Part shown: positions 9,744 through 21,033 of the stretch, piece by piece
Position numbering within the stretch: position 1 is the stretch's first letter
Layout of the letters: the number at the start of each line of letters is the position of its first letter
NCBI RefSeq assembly: GCF_013179735.1
Contig: NZ_JABMEG010000001.1
Span: 2,914,001-2,978,000, forward strand
Direction of reading: 5' to 3'
Length of the DNA stretch: 64,000 nt
DNA from: Permianibacter fluminis
GTDB taxonomy: Bacteria > Pseudomonadota > Gammaproteobacteria > Enterobacterales > Permianibacteraceae
The notes under the pieces: model-generated
Told to the model about the DNA's origin: nothing
The model's database searches: none
The model's input: the letters and a program-made list of their open reading frames with translations, nothing else
Program-made: the position numbers and the translations under genes

Positions 9744-9900
9744 CCTCTCCCTCCGGGAGAGGGCGGGGTGAGGGGATCTGCTAGCAGAGATCCGGCTCAA
9801 TACATTTTCAATGTGAGGCGGCGTTTTCCATTGCGCATTCTGCAAACAATATGGCGCGCGGCGAGCCCCTCACCCTAACCCTCTCCCAATGGGAGAGGGG
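9744..9900. repeat. Inverted pair of REP-like GC-rich elements (REPIN-like)
   Basis: Between scoA and scoB, 9744-9775 (hairpin CTCCCTCCGGGAGAG followed by GGCGGGGTGAGGGG) is answered in inverse orientation by 9866-9900 (CCCCTCACCCTAACC then CTCTCCCAATGGGAGAGGGG). The two imperfect hairpins flank about 90 bp of unremarkable sequence. This head-to-head layout is that of REP doublets mobilised by RAYT transposases. Confidence 0.7.
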
Positions 9901-9907
9901 AGACAAA

Positions 9908-10612
9908 CTATGCCTTGCGCACGGTGCGCTGTTCGATGCGCTTCTCGAAATGGGTACCCTTGATCACACGGTGCACATAAATGCCCGGCGTGTGGATGTA
10001 TTGCGGGTCCAGTTCGCCCGGTTCGACGATCTCTTCGACTTCGGCAACAGTGACACGACCGGCAGTCGCCATCATCGGGTTGAAGTTCATCGCGGTCTTG
10101 CGGAACACCAGGTTGCCGAAGCGATCGGCTTTCCAGGCTTTGACCAGTGAAAAGTCCGAGGTCAGCGAGCGCTCGAGCACGTAATCGCGGCCATCGAAAT
10201 TCGCGGTCGGTTTGCCCTCGGCGACTTTGGTGCCGTAACCGGTGGCGGTGTAGAAGGCGGGGATACCCGCACCACCAGCGCGGCATTTTTCTGCCAGCGT
10301 GCCTTGCGGGGTCAGGATCACTTCCATCTCGCCGGACAGCAGCAGCTTTTCGAACAGCGCGTTCTCGCCAACGTAGGAGGCGATCATGGTTTTGATCTGG
10401 CGTTTTTCCAGCCACAGACCCAAACCAAAACCGTCGACGCCGGCGTTGTTCGAGATCACGGTCAGGCCCTTGTTGCCGAGCTCATAAACTTTCTTGATCA
10501 GACCTTCCGGAATCCCGCACAGACCAAAACCGCCGACCATCACGGTCATGCCGTCCTTGAACCCGGCGAGCGCCTCATCGTAGGAATGTACTACCTTGTC
10601 GAAGCCAGCCAT
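9908..10612 (-). CDS. scoA: 3-oxoacid CoA-transferase subunit A
   Basis: 234-residue alpha subunit partner of ScoB. Family blocks seen: [20 protein letters not shown] near the N-terminus (the glycine-rich CoA-transferase signature), [13 protein letters not shown], and [16 protein letters not shown]. The start giving [10 protein letters not shown] is chosen because AGAGGAAGG lies just upstream; an upstream in-frame extension of 44 codons lacks family similarity. It reaches scoB only after the REP doublet, so the pair is not tightly coupled. Confidence 0.93.
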   Translation of the reverse strand: MAGFDKVVHSYDEALAGFKDGMTVMVGGFGLCGIPEGLIKKVYELGNKGLTVISNNAGVDGFGLGLWLEKRQIKTMIASYVGENALFEKLLLSGEMEVILTPQGTLAEKCRAGGAGIPAFYTATGYGTKVAEGKPTANFDGRDYVLERSLTSDFSLVKAWKADRFGNLVFRKTAMNFNPMMATAGRVTVAEVEEIVEPGELDPQYIHTPGIYVHRVIKGTHFEKRIEQRTVRKA

Positions 10613-10716
10613 TGCCTTCCTCTCAACTGAACGTCTTGCGCTGTGCCCAAAGCGGGCAGGGCAGCGCGCCATTGTAATTGCTGTGTAGCCGTTAGGCAGT
10701 AATGCGAAAGTTTTAC

Positions 10717-10739
10717 TCCCCTTCTTGGCAAGGAGGGGA
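10717..10739. repeat. Hairpin repeat between hmgL and scoA
   Basis: TCCCCTTCTTG and CAAGGAGGGGA are nearly perfect inverse complements (one G/T mismatch) separated by one base, just past the hmgL stop. CCCCTT/AAGGAGGGG hairpins of this kind are common dispersed intergenic repeats in proteobacteria; here it could also stabilise the hmgL mRNA end. Confidence 0.5.
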
Positions 10740-10745
10740 ATCAAA

Positions 10746-11666
10746 TCAGCTCGCGTTCGCTTTCGCCCGCTTCTTCAACGTCGCCAACGCCACTTTCGAA
10801 CTCGGCTCACGGCCCAGCGCAGCGCTGATAAAGGCACCGGCATCGATCAGCTTGTCGAGATTGATGCCATGTTCGATGCCGAGACCATTGAGCAAATACA
10901 CCACATCCTCGGTCGCGACGTTGCCGCTGGCGCCGGCGGCATACGGGCAGCCGCCCAGACCGGAAGTCGAGCTGTCGACCGTGGCGATGCCCATTTCCAA
11001 AACGGCGTAAAGGTTGCCCAGTGCTTGCGCATAAGTGTCGTGGAAATGCGCGGCGATTTTGTCGATGGGCACCTGCTTGGCAACGGCTTCGACCATGCGC
11101 TTGGCCTTGACCGGGGTGCCGGCGCCAATAGTGTCGCCGAGCGACACTTCGTAGCAGCCCATCTGGAACAGTTTGTCGGCGACCCAGGCGACCGCTTCGG
11201 GTTTGATGTCGCCTTCGTAAGGGCAGCCCAGCACACAAGAAACGTAGCCACGCACTTTGATATTGGCGGCTTTTGCTGCCGCCATCACCGGTTCGAACCG
11301 TTCCAGACTTTCGGCGATCGAGCAGTTGATGTTTTTCTGCGAGAAGCTTTCCGAGGCCGCACCGAACACCGCCACCTCTTGCGCGCCGGCAGCCAGCGCC
11401 GCTTCAAAACCTTTCAGGTTCGGCGTCAGCACCGGATATGACACGCCGGGCTTGCGGTTGATACGCGCCATGACCTCGGCGGCGTCCGCCATCTGCGGCA
11501 CCCACTTCGGCGACACAAAACTGGTGGCTTCGACTACCGACAGACCGGTATCAGCCAAGCGGTTGATCAACTCAACCTTGATCTCGGTCGGGACGATGAT
11601 CTTTTCGTTTTGCAGGCCATCACGCGGGCCGACATCAACGATTTTGACGAATTTTGGCAATGCCAT
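10746..11666 (-). CDS. hmgL: Hydroxymethylglutaryl-CoA lyase
   Basis: 306-residue TIM-barrel lyase that splits HMG-CoA into acetoacetate and acetyl-CoA, the last specific step of leucine breakdown. It opens with [15 protein letters not shown], contains the metal-binding [12 protein letters not shown], and ends with the catalytic-loop signature [19 protein letters not shown] including the active-site Cys. It lies between mccA and scoA, matching the pathway order (also called mvaB or liuE). Confidence 0.96.
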   Translation of the reverse strand: MALPKFVKIVDVGPRDGLQNEKIIVPTEIKVELINRLADTGLSVVEATSFVSPKWVPQMADAAEVMARINRKPGVSYPVLTPNLKGFEAALAAGAQEVAVFGAASESFSQKNINCSIAESLERFEPVMAAAKAANIKVRGYVSCVLGCPYEGDIKPEAVAWVADKLFQMGCYEVSLGDTIGAGTPVKAKRMVEAVAKQVPIDKIAAHFHDTYAQALGNLYAVLEMGIATVDSSTSGLGGCPYAAGASGNVATEDVVYLLNGLGIEHGINLDKLIDAGAFISAALGREPSSKVALATLKKRAKANAS

Positions 11667-11680
11667 GCTGTAGTCCTCTG

Positions 11681-11759
11681 CTGTAGGAGTGCAGCTTACT
11701 CGCGATTCTGGCGCACTGAGCGATGTCAGCTAATCGCGAGCTAGCTCGCTCCTACAGGA
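11681..11759. repeat. REPIN of the Pseudomonas TGTAGGAGC type
   Basis: CTGTAGGAGTGCAGCTTACT then CGCGATT (11681-11707) and its inverse AATCGCGAGCTAGCTCGCTC then CTACAG (11732-11757) face each other across about 24 bp. The palindrome core TGTAGGAGCGAGC..GCTCGCGATT is the classic repetitive extragenic palindrome of pseudomonads and relatives. It sits between mccA and hmgL. Confidence 0.85.
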
Positions 11760-11762
11760 ACA

Positions 11763-13790
11763 TTATTCCTTGCGCGCGAAGCGCACCAACTCGGCACCAT
11801 CAGCCACCAGATCACCCTGCGCGTACAGCACATCGGCGATCTCGCCCTCGGCCGGGGCACGGATGGTGTGTTCCATCTTCATTGCTTCCAGCACAAGCAG
11901 TGCTTGGCCACGTGCAACCTTATCGCCTTTTTTGACGTTGACGGCAATGATGGTGCCCGGCATTGGCGCGGTAAGTGCCGGCACGCCACCAGCGGCGTCA
12001 GCATTGGCATCGACTGACTTCAGCCAGAGCTTGCGGCTCCAGCCGTGGCCGATCAGCGTCAGTTGCTTGCCTTGCTGCGTCTGTTGTTGAGTTCCTTGTT
12101 GAACCACACGGACCTGCTGTTTCTTGCCGTCAATCGTTACCGCCAACAGATGGTCGGGCAGGGCCGTAACCGATGCGCTCAGCGTTTGCCCATTGACCGA
12201 AACGGCAAAGCCGTCGTTGCGGAACTGGGCAATGACTTTGTGCTCCGGGCCATTTTCTGATTCCAGGAAAACCAGCGCGTGATGGTTATCTTCATTCAAG
12301 CGCCAGCCCGACACCTGATTCCACGGTGAATGCCGGTCAGCATGATGCACCGCAACCTGTTCGGCGTGGCGAAGCTGTTCGGCGATCAGATGCAGCGCCG
12401 CTATCGCCAGCTCTTCCGCCGTCAGTTCCGGTGCGGCCGGGAACAGCACATCGTTGTGACGTTTGATAAAGCCGGTATCGACGTTGCCGGCAATAAACTC
12501 CGGATGCGAGCCGAGCGCGTGCAGGAATTTGATGTTATGAGTCAAGCCAACGATTTCATATTCGGCCAGCGCGCCACGCAGGCGGGCGAGGGCGCGTTCG
12601 CGGCTTTCATCCCAGACGATCAGCTTGGCGATCATTGGATCGTAATACATGCTGACGCTGTCGCCTTCGCGGACACCGGTATCAATGCGGACATTGGCAT
12701 TCGGTTCCGGCTGCCGCAAATGCACGAGCTTGCCGATCGATGGCAGGAAATCGTTGTCCGGATCTTCGGCGTAAATGCGGGCCTCGAACGCATGGCCATT
12801 GATGCGCAGCTCGTCCTGCTTTTTCGGTAGCGGCTCACCATTGGCAACACGAAGCTGCCACTCGACCAGATCCTGGCCGGTGATCATCTCGGTGACCGGA
12901 TGCTCAACCTGCAGACGGGTATTCATTTCCATGAAATAGAACGAACCGTCTTCGTCATACAGGAATTCGCAAGTGCCAGCGCCGACATAACCGACGGCCT
13001 TGGCGGCACGCACCGCTGCTTCGCCCATGGCTTTGCGGATCTCCGGCTTCATCTGCGGTGCCGGTGCTTCTTCGATGACTTTCTGGTGCCGGCGCTGCAC
13101 CGAGCAATCGCGCTCAAACAGGTATACGGCGTTGCCGAGCTTGTCGGCAAAAACTTGAATCTCGACGTGACGCGGCTTGGTCAGGTATTTCTCAACCAGC
13201 ACGCGCTCGTCACCGAAAGACGATTTTGCTTCACGTTGGCAGGAGCTGAGGTTCTCGGCGAACTCACCAGCGTTGAACACCATCCGCATGCCCTTGCCAC
13301 CACCGCCCGCGGTCGCTTTGATCAAGACCGGATAGCCGATCTCATCGGCCGCTTTCTGCAGCGTTGCCACGGCCTGATCGGCACCGTGATAGCTTTTGAC
13401 CAACGGCACGCCGGCCGGGCCCATGATTTCCTTGGCACCTGCTTTCGAGCCCATGGCGCGAATGGCCGAAGCCGGCGGACCAATGAATTCGATACCAGCC
13501 TGCGCGCACTTCTCGGCGAAATCGGCATTCTCGGACAGGAAACCGTAACCCGGGTGCACGGCTTGGGCGCCACTCTTCTTGGCGACTTCGATAATCTTGT
13601 CGGCGAGCAGGTAGCTTTCGCGCGCCGGTGCGGCGCCGATGTGATACGCCTCATCCGCCATCACGACATGCATGGCATTGGCGTCAGCATCGGAGTAAAC
13701 GGCAACGCAACGAATGCCAAGCCGGTGGGCGGTGCGGATAACGCGACAGGCGATTTCGCCGCGGTTGGCAATCAGGATTTTCTCGAACAT
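11763..13790 (-). CDS. mccA: Methylcrotonoyl-CoA carboxylase biotin-carrying alpha subunit
   Basis: 675-residue acyl-CoA carboxylase alpha subunit (liuD in Pseudomonas). The biotin carboxylase part starts FEKILIANRGEIACRVIRTA, has the ATP-grasp glycine loop KATAGGGGKGMR and FMEMNTRLQVEHPVTE; the C-terminus carries the biotinyl domain with the target lysine in EAMKMEH and upstream TAPMPGTI. With MccB it carboxylates 3-methylcrotonyl-CoA to 3-methylglutaconyl-CoA using ATP and bicarbonate. Its place among ivd, liuC and hmgL makes the leucine-pathway substrate much more likely than propionyl- or geranyl-CoA. Confidence 0.94.
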   Translation of the reverse strand: MFEKILIANRGEIACRVIRTAHRLGIRCVAVYSDADANAMHVVMADEAYHIGAAPARESYLLADKIIEVAKKSGAQAVHPGYGFLSENADFAEKCAQAGIEFIGPPASAIRAMGSKAGAKEIMGPAGVPLVKSYHGADQAVATLQKAADEIGYPVLIKATAGGGGKGMRMVFNAGEFAENLSSCQREAKSSFGDERVLVEKYLTKPRHVEIQVFADKLGNAVYLFERDCSVQRRHQKVIEEAPAPQMKPEIRKAMGEAAVRAAKAVGYVGAGTCEFLYDEDGSFYFMEMNTRLQVEHPVTEMITGQDLVEWQLRVANGEPLPKKQDELRINGHAFEARIYAEDPDNDFLPSIGKLVHLRQPEPNANVRIDTGVREGDSVSMYYDPMIAKLIVWDESRERALARLRGALAEYEIVGLTHNIKFLHALGSHPEFIAGNVDTGFIKRHNDVLFPAAPELTAEELAIAALHLIAEQLRHAEQVAVHHADRHSPWNQVSGWRLNEDNHHALVFLESENGPEHKVIAQFRNDGFAVSVNGQTLSASVTALPDHLLAVTIDGKKQQVRVVQQGTQQQTQQGKQLTLIGHGWSRKLWLKSVDANADAAGGVPALTAPMPGTIIAVNVKKGDKVARGQALLVLEAMKMEHTIRAPAEGEIADVLYAQGDLVADGAELVRFARKE

Positions 13791-13884
13791 GCTATCTGTG
13801 TATCCCAGTCGGATCGCTAACTCATGATCCTGCTCAATGGCAGGAGCGCTTCAACTATCAAGCTCGGTCAGGTGTCAGGTTTGA

Positions 13885-14697
13885 TCAGCTGTCCAGCTCA
13901 GTGCTGTCCTTGACGTTCCAGTTCGGCGGCCGCTTTTCCAGAAACGCCGTAACGCCTTCACGCCCTTCTGCAGATGCCCGCATGTCAGCAATTTTTTGCG
14001 CGGTGGAGCGGACCAGCTCTTCATCAATCGGCTTGTTGGCCACGCGCTCAATCAAACGCTTGGCTTCCTGAACCGCACGCGGACCATTGGCCAGCAGCGC
14101 GGCAATCAGCTTGTCAGCTTCGGCATCGAGCTGATCGGCCGCATGAAGATCATGGACCAGCCCCAGGCGCAATGCGGTATCGGCGGTGAATTTCTCGGCG
14201 GTGACAAAATAGCGACGCGCTGCACGCTCACCGATAGCAGCAACCACATAGGGAGAAATCACTGACGGAATCAAGCCCAGCTTTACTTCTGACAGGCAAA
14301 AACTGGCGGTTTCTGCTGCCAGTGCGATGTCGCAGCAGGCAACCAGACCAACACCGCCACCGAACGCAGAGCCCTGCACGACCGCGAATGTCGGTTTGTT
14401 CATCGAGGCAAGCGTTTGCATCAGCGTCGCGAGCCCCAGTGAGTCCTGATAATTTTGCTGCCAGGAGTAGCTGGCCATGCGCTTCATCCAGTTCAGATCC
14501 GCACCGGCTGAAAAACTTTTGCCGGTTGACCGGACAACGACCAGCCGCACGCTGTCATCCTTGTCGAAAACCTGCAGCGTTTCGGTCATTTCCCGAATCA
14601 GGACATCATCAAAGGCATTGTGCAATTCGGCGCGGTTCAGCGTGATCGTGCCGACGCCGCGATCATCTTTATTGACCAGAATGGTGGTGGTTTCCAT
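13885..14697 (-). CDS. liuC: Methylglutaconyl-CoA hydratase (enoyl-CoA hydratase family)
   Basis: 270-residue crotonase-fold protein. Visible are the first oxyanion segment STGKSFSAGADLNWMKRMA and the second VVQGSAFGGGVGLVACCDIALA, followed by FCLSEVKLGLIPSVISPYV. In this operon it should hydrate 3-methylglutaconyl-CoA to HMG-CoA. It is placed between mccB and mccA, exactly as in known liu clusters. Function assigned by family and context; general enoyl-CoA hydratase activity is the alternative. Confidence 0.9.
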   Translation of the reverse strand: METTTILVNKDDRGVGTITLNRAELHNAFDDVLIREMTETLQVFDKDDSVRLVVVRSTGKSFSAGADLNWMKRMASYSWQQNYQDSLGLATLMQTLASMNKPTFAVVQGSAFGGGVGLVACCDIALAAETASFCLSEVKLGLIPSVISPYVVAAIGERAARRYFVTAEKFTADTALRLGLVHDLHAADQLDAEADKLIAALLANGPRAVQEAKRLIERVANKPIDEELVRSTAQKIADMRASAEGREGVTAFLEKRPPNWNVKDSTELDS

Positions 14698-14769
14698 GGC
14701 GCTGTTTCCTTCTTTTATTTTCGCAGGCTGACGTCTGCCGATCTCAATCTCGCTGTGGCCGGACCCGGC

Positions 14770-16377
<1,608 letters not shown>

Positions 16378-16418
16378 CTTCTATATTTCCGTTTTCAGTG
16401 TCTTTTCATCAACTGTAA

Positions 16419-16730
16419 TTAGCAATCATCAAGTGCACGAATGACGGCAGAATTGCATTGTCCTGATTGCCGAATATAGTCTCTAACATCTGCAGCCATT
16501 ATCTGATCCGGGTCGATTTTCGAAAGCGCTACGAGTTTCAATAGACAATCTGAATCAGGATTCTTCCGCAGCCACCAATGAAAAGCTCCATTTCGGTCAT
16601 GCTCTGAGCCCAGTTCGTTACCGGGCTCGTAGCTGGAAACCTGTGCTTCGAAAAGTGCATTGGGATACATCTGCAAAGTCTCCCATTGTGGGGGAAACTG
16701 CATCAGCTCCATAAATGCTTTCTTATTCAA
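16419..16730 (-). CDS. Uncharacterised 103-residue protein
   Basis: Small soluble protein starting MNKKAFMELMQFPPQWETLQ and containing GSEHDRNGAFHWWLRKNPDS then CLLKLVALSKIDPDQIMAAD. No membrane segment, signal peptide or known motif. The frame opens with TTG preceded by GGAG at 7 bases; the next ATG (codon 7) has no suitable ribosome site. It lies in the same direction between the acyl-CoA dehydrogenase and mccB, with 15 and 41 bp gaps, so is probably co-transcribed, but its base composition is more AT-rich than its neighbours. Function unknown. Confidence 0.65.
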   Translation of the reverse strand: MNKKAFMELMQFPPQWETLQMYPNALFEAQVSSYEPGNELGSEHDRNGAFHWWLRKNPDSDCLLKLVALSKIDPDQIMAADVRDYIRQSGQCNSAVIRALDDC

Positions 16731-16745
16731 TGCGCAGCTCCGAGA

Positions 16746-17879
16746 TCAATTGACCAATGCCCGGGCAATCACCAGCTTCTGCACTTCGCTGGTGCCTTCG
16801 TAGATCTGGCAGACGCGGGCATCGCGATAATACTTCTCGACCGGGAAGTCGGACAAATAGCCGTAGCCGCCGTGTACCTGAATCGCCGCCGAGCAGGCGC
16901 GTTCAGCGGCTTGGCTGGCGAACAGCTTGGCCATTGATGCTTCCTTGAGGCAGGGCTGGCCGGCTTCGCGCAGCATGGCTGCCTGAATATAGAGCAAGCG
17001 GGCGGCTTCGATCTCGGTGGCGACGTCGGCGAGCGAGAAGGCGACGGCCTGATGCTGCATCAGTTCCTTGCCGAACGCCTTACGTTCCTGAGCATATTTG
17101 ATACCAGCCTCCAGTGCGGCACGGGCAATGCCGACCGACTGTGCGGCGATACCGATACGACCGCCTTCGAGGTTCGACAGCGCGATCTTGTAACCTTCGC
17201 CTTCCTTGCCGAGCAGGTTGGCGGCCGGAATGCGGCAGTTCTCGAACACGATCTGGCAGGTATCGGAGGCGTGCTGGCCGAGCTTTTCTTCGACCCGCGC
17301 CACTTGATAGCCGGGCGTATTGGTCGGGACGATGAAGGCGCTGATACCTTTCTTGCCAGCAGTCGGATCGGTCACCGCAAAGACTATTGCGACACCGGCA
17401 TTCTTGCCGGAGGTGATGAACTGCTTGCTGCCGTTCAGCACATAGAAATCGCCATCACGCACGGCGCGGGTTTTCAGATCCGAAGCATCGGAACCAGCAT
17501 GCGGTTCGGTCAGGCAGAACGCACCGAGATATTCACCGCGCGCCATCGGCTTCAGGAATTTTTCTTTCTGCGCGTCGTTGCCGAAATTCAGAATCGGCAT
17601 GCAGCCGACCGAGTTGGTGACGCTGACAATGGTGCCGGTGGCGGCATCGCCAGCCGAAATTTCTTCCAGCACCAGCGCGGCGGCGACGTAACCGATATTC
17701 GAGCCGCCCCATTGCTCCGGCACCGTCATGCCGAGAAAACCGAGCTCACCGAGGCCCTTGATGGCATCGTACGGGAATTGTGCGTCGCGATCCCATTGGG
17801 CGGCAAACGGAACGATGCGTTCCTGGACAAAGCCGCGCGCCATGTCGCGGATCATGCGTTGTTCTTCGGTCAGCAACAT
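16746..17879 (-). CDS. Acyl-CoA dehydrogenase, short/branched chain
   Basis: 377-residue flavoprotein of the short-chain acyl-CoA dehydrogenase type. Motifs: [20 protein letters not shown] (FAD/substrate loop) and the C-terminal [20 protein letters not shown] with YEGTSEVQ, whose Glu is the catalytic base in the butyryl/isobutyryl branch. It passes electrons to ETF. Isovaleryl-CoA dehydrogenase is encoded separately upstream, so this one may act on isobutyryl-CoA, 2-methylbutyryl-CoA or butyryl-CoA; sequence alone does not settle it. Confidence 0.9.
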   Translation of the reverse strand: MLLTEEQRMIRDMARGFVQERIVPFAAQWDRDAQFPYDAIKGLGELGFLGMTVPEQWGGSNIGYVAAALVLEEISAGDAATGTIVSVTNSVGCMPILNFGNDAQKEKFLKPMARGEYLGAFCLTEPHAGSDASDLKTRAVRDGDFYVLNGSKQFITSGKNAGVAIVFAVTDPTAGKKGISAFIVPTNTPGYQVARVEEKLGQHASDTCQIVFENCRIPAANLLGKEGEGYKIALSNLEGGRIGIAAQSVGIARAALEAGIKYAQERKAFGKELMQHQAVAFSLADVATEIEAARLLYIQAAMLREAGQPCLKEASMAKLFASQAAERACSAAIQVHGGYGYLSDFPVEKYYRDARVCQIYEGTSEVQKLVIARALVN

Positions 17880-17966
17880 AATCTCTTCCTGACAGTCTCA
17901 TAACTGAATGTCATCGCCGTGGCGATGACTGACGACGTTCATCGCTGCGCAGTTTCTGCCCAGCGC

Positions 17967-17997
17967 TTAAAACAGCCATGCCCGCAGAGGCGGGCAT
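17967..17997 (-). terminator. Probable terminator/attenuator after the thiolase gene
   Basis: ATGCCCGC-AGAG-GCGGGCAT is a perfect 8-bp stem; read on the minus strand it is followed after four bases by TGTTTTAAG. It sits 77 bp past the thiolase stop and before the next dehydrogenase gene, so it may reduce rather than stop read-through. A second perfect inverted repeat GTCATCGCC-GT-GGCGATGAC is at 17910-17929. Confidence 0.5.
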
Positions 17998-18074
17998 TGG
18001 GTCTTGCGCTCGTTGGTAGCATCGAGCGTCCGTTCCCCCTCCGGCGAGCGTAGGGCGAACGGAGGTGAAAGCAT

Positions 18075-19259
18075 TTAGATAAGCTCGATCGCCATCGCGG
18101 TGGCTTCGCCGCCACCGATGCACAGGCTGGCAACACCGCGCTTTTTGTTCTGCCGACGCAGCGCGCCGATCAGCGTGACGACGAGGCGGGCGCCCGAGGC
18201 ACCGATCGGATGGCCCAGCGCGCAAGCGCCGCCGTTGACGTTGACCTTGTCATGCGACAGGCCCAGATCTTTCATTGCGGCCATGGCGACCACGGCAAAG
18301 GCTTCGTTGATTTCGTACAAATCAACGTCTTTGTCGCTCCAACCGGTCTTGGCGAACAGCGCCTGCATCGCGCCAACCGGGGCGGTAGTGAACTGGGCTG
18401 GCTGACGAGCGTGCCCCGAGTGGCCAACTATTTTTGCCAGCGGTTTCAAGCCGCGCTTTTGCGCTTCGCTCTGACGCATCAACACCAGCGCGGCCGAGCC
18501 ATCGGAAATCGACGACGAGTTGGCAGCGGTGACGGTACCGTCTTTGGCGAAGGCCGGCTTCAGGGTCGGGATCTTGTCGATCTTGGCGTTGCCCGGCTGC
18601 TCGTCGATTTTGACCAGCACTTCACCGGCTTTGCTGGCGATAGCAACCGGCGCGATTTCCCATTCGAATGCGCCGTCGGCGATCGCTTTCTGCGCACGCA
18701 CGGTCGAGGTGATGGCGTATTCATCTTGCTGCTGGCGAGTGAAACCGTAAGCCTTGGCGGTTTCTTCGGCGAAGGTGCCCATCAGGCGGCCTTTTTCATA
18801 GGCATCTTCCAAGCCGTCGAAGAACATATGGTCGAGCACTTGGCCATGACCGAGACGCATGCCGCCGCGTGCTTTTGGCAGCAGATACGGCGCGTTGGTC
18901 ATGCTTTCCATACCACCGGCAACCATCACGTCATTTGTGCCAACGGCGATTAAGTCATGCGCGAGCATCAGCGCTTTCATGCCCGAACCGCAGACTTTCG
19001 AAATGGTAGTGCAGGGCACCGATTGCGGCAGGCCGGCACCGAGCGCCGCTTGACGGGCTGGGGCCTGGCCGAGGCCTGCGTGCAGCACGCAGCCCATGAG
19101 CACTTCCTGCACATCATCGGCTTTAAGGCCGGCGCGCTCGACCGCGGCCTTGATCGACACCGCACCGAGTTCCGGTGCGGTGAGGCTGCTCAGTGCGCCC
19201 TGAAAACCGCCCATCGCAGTGCGGGCTACGGAAACAATGACAACCGGATCGTGCGACAT
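18075..19259 (-). CDS. Acetyl-CoA acetyltransferase (thiolase)
   Basis: 394-residue degradative/biosynthetic-type thiolase. The nucleophilic Cys is in TISKVCGSGMKALMLAHDLI, the His/Asn active-site block in NVNGGACALGHPIGASGAR, and the second Cys in SLCIGGGEATAMAIE. It should interconvert acetoacetyl-CoA and two acetyl-CoA, joining the ScoAB step to central metabolism. The related names atoB, phaA or thlA cannot be separated by sequence inspection. Confidence 0.94.
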   Translation of the reverse strand: MSHDPVVIVSVARTAMGGFQGALSSLTAPELGAVSIKAAVERAGLKADDVQEVLMGCVLHAGLGQAPARQAALGAGLPQSVPCTTISKVCGSGMKALMLAHDLIAVGTNDVMVAGGMESMTNAPYLLPKARGGMRLGHGQVLDHMFFDGLEDAYEKGRLMGTFAEETAKAYGFTRQQQDEYAITSTVRAQKAIADGAFEWEIAPVAIASKAGEVLVKIDEQPGNAKIDKIPTLKPAFAKDGTVTAANSSSISDGSAALVLMRQSEAQKRGLKPLAKIVGHSGHARQPAQFTTAPVGAMQALFAKTGWSDKDVDLYEINEAFAVVAMAAMKDLGLSHDKVNVNGGACALGHPIGASGARLVVTLIGALRRQNKKRGVASLCIGGGEATAMAIELI

Positions 19260-19347
19260 GCTGAAAGCTCCATTTTGGTCATGGGCCCGGACTGGAATCG
19301 GGCCACGGTAAATGCTGGGTCAGTATTGTCCGCCATCCGTGGCAGAA

Positions 19348-19377
19348 CGGTGAATCCGACTTGTGCCGGATTCACCG
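19348..19377. repeat. Perfect 11-bp inverted repeat between ivd and thiolase genes
   Basis: CGGTGAATCCG and CGGATTCACCG are separated by eight bases in the 188-bp gap. No T run follows on the minus strand, so it is more likely an mRNA-stabilising hairpin or REP remnant than a terminator. Confidence 0.5.
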
Positions 19378-19447
19378 CTGGCGCGATTTGCGCTAGCTAT
19401 CGCGCTGGTTATGCCGTTCTGATTTTTTTGGCATAGGCCGGAACGCG

Positions 19448-20608
19448 TTACATCGTCTCTTTGAACAGCTCGCGGCCGATCAACATACGACGGATTTCGC
19501 TGGTGCCGGCGCCAATCTCGTACAGCTTGGCGTCGCGCAGCAGGCGGCCGGTCGAGTATTCGTTGATGTAGCCGTTGCCGCCGAGGATCTGGATGGCGTC
19601 GAGCGCCATCTGGGTGGCTTTTTCGGCGGCGTACAGAATCACGCCGGCGGCATCCTTGCGGGTGGTCTCGCCACGGTCGCAGGCCTTGGCGACGGTGTAC
19701 ACATACGCGCGGCAGGCGTTCAGCGTGGTGTACATGTCGGCAACCTTGCCCTGAATCAGCTGGAACTCACCGATTGCCTGGCCGAACTGTTTGCGTTCGT
19801 GAATGTAGGGGACGACGACATCCATACAGGCCTGCATGATGCCGAGCGGACCAGCCGACAGTACCACGCGCTCGTAATCGAGGCCGCTCATCAGCACTTT
19901 GACGCCTTCGTTGAGCTTGCCAAGGATCTGGCTTTCCGGCACTTCGCAATCGACGAACACCAGCTCGCAGGTATCCGAACCGCGCATGCCGAGTTTGTCG
20001 AGCTTCTGCGCCGTGCTGAAACCCTTCATGCCTTTTTCGATGATGAAGGCGGTGATGCCTTTCGGACCGGCATTGAGATCGGTTTTGGCATACACCACCA
20101 GCGTATCAGCATGCGGACCGTTGGTGATCCACATCTTGTTGCCATTCAGCACGTAAACGTCGCCACGTTTGTCAGCGCGCAGCTTCATGCTGACGACATC
20201 CGAACCGGCGCCCGGCTCGGACATGGCAAGCGCACCGACATGCTCGCCGCTGATCAGTTTTGGCAGGTATTTGGCGCGCTGGGCATCGTTACCGTTTTTG
20301 CGAATCTGGTTGACGCAAAGATTCGAATGCGCGCCGTAGGCGAGCCCAACCGACGCCGAGGCGCGGCTGATTTCTTCCATCGCAACGACGTGTTCGAGAT
20401 AGCCCATGCCAGCGCCGCCGTATTTGTCCTCAACGGTGATGCCGAGTACGCCAAGCTCGCCGAGTTTGCGCCACAGCGGCATCGGGAAGGCATTCTTGTG
20501 GTCGACGTCATTGGCAATGGGAGCGATTTCCTTTTCGGCAAAGGCGCGCACAGAATCCCGAATCATGTCGGCGGTGTCGCCGAGGGCGAAATTGAGGTTG
20601 GGGTACAT
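19448..20608 (-). CDS. ivd: Isovaleryl-CoA dehydrogenase
   Basis: 386-residue acyl-CoA dehydrogenase (liuA) that oxidises isovaleryl-CoA to 3-methylcrotonyl-CoA. Besides the general motifs ([40 protein letters not shown]) it has [19 protein letters not shown], in which the Glu is the displaced catalytic base typical of isovaleryl- and long-chain dehydrogenases, with Gly replacing the Glu at the usual site ([12 protein letters not shown]). It is the first enzyme gene after liuR. Confidence 0.95.
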   Translation of the reverse strand: MYPNLNFALGDTADMIRDSVRAFAEKEIAPIANDVDHKNAFPMPLWRKLGELGVLGITVEDKYGGAGMGYLEHVVAMEEISRASASVGLAYGAHSNLCVNQIRKNGNDAQRAKYLPKLISGEHVGALAMSEPGAGSDVVSMKLRADKRGDVYVLNGNKMWITNGPHADTLVVYAKTDLNAGPKGITAFIIEKGMKGFSTAQKLDKLGMRGSDTCELVFVDCEVPESQILGKLNEGVKVLMSGLDYERVVLSAGPLGIMQACMDVVVPYIHERKQFGQAIGEFQLIQGKVADMYTTLNACRAYVYTVAKACDRGETTRKDAAGVILYAAEKATQMALDAIQILGGNGYINEYSTGRLLRDAKLYEIGAGTSEIRRMLIGRELFKETM

Positions 20609-20658
20609 GCTTGCTGAAGCTCCTGAAATGATGAAGCGCGGCGGCTGAAGTCTAGTTC

Positions 20659-21033
20659 TCAGCCGTTGGCGGCGTCGGTGGAGATACGGGTTTCGATGGC
20701 ATCCAGTTCGGCCAGCATGTGGTCGATGTCTGCCTTTTGCTGCAGGAGCTGATTGCGCCGGCGCAACACCTTGGCGCGCAACACCTGCGCCTGCAGCTCG
20801 GCACCATGGGGGAGGTCATAGAGATCGATGATTTCGCGGATCTCGGCCAGCGAGAACCCCACACTTTTACCGCGCAGGATCAACGCCACCCGCACCCGAT
20901 CCCGGCTGCTATAGATGCGCTGCTGACCAACTCGCTCGGGAGAAAGCAGGCCTTCGTCCTCGTAATGACGCAGCGAACGCGGCGTGACATCGAATTCACG
21001 GGCGAGATCGGTGATGGAAAAGGTCTGGTTCAT
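20659..21033 (-). CDS. liuR: MerR-family regulator of leucine degradation
   Basis: 124-residue MerR-type activator. The N-terminal helix-turn-helix is [20 protein letters not shown] with [14 protein letters not shown], followed by [20 protein letters not shown] and a long coiled-coil helix at the C-terminus; there is no cysteine-rich metal site. First gene of the liu operon with a perfect LiuR-type palindrome 38 bp upstream, so it most likely controls itself and the downstream genes in response to a branched-chain acyl-CoA or related signal. Confidence 0.92.
   Translation of the reverse strand: MNQTFSITDLAREFDVTPRSLRHYEDEGLLSPERVGQQRIYSSRDRVRVALILRGKSVGFSLAEIREIIDLYDLPHGAELQAQVLRAKVLRRRNQLLQQKADIDHMLAELDAIETRISTDAANG

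Noticed and set aside
12900-13820. 306-codon plus-strand frame opposite mccA
   Set aside because: Fully inside mccA, whose biotin carboxylase motifs are unambiguous.
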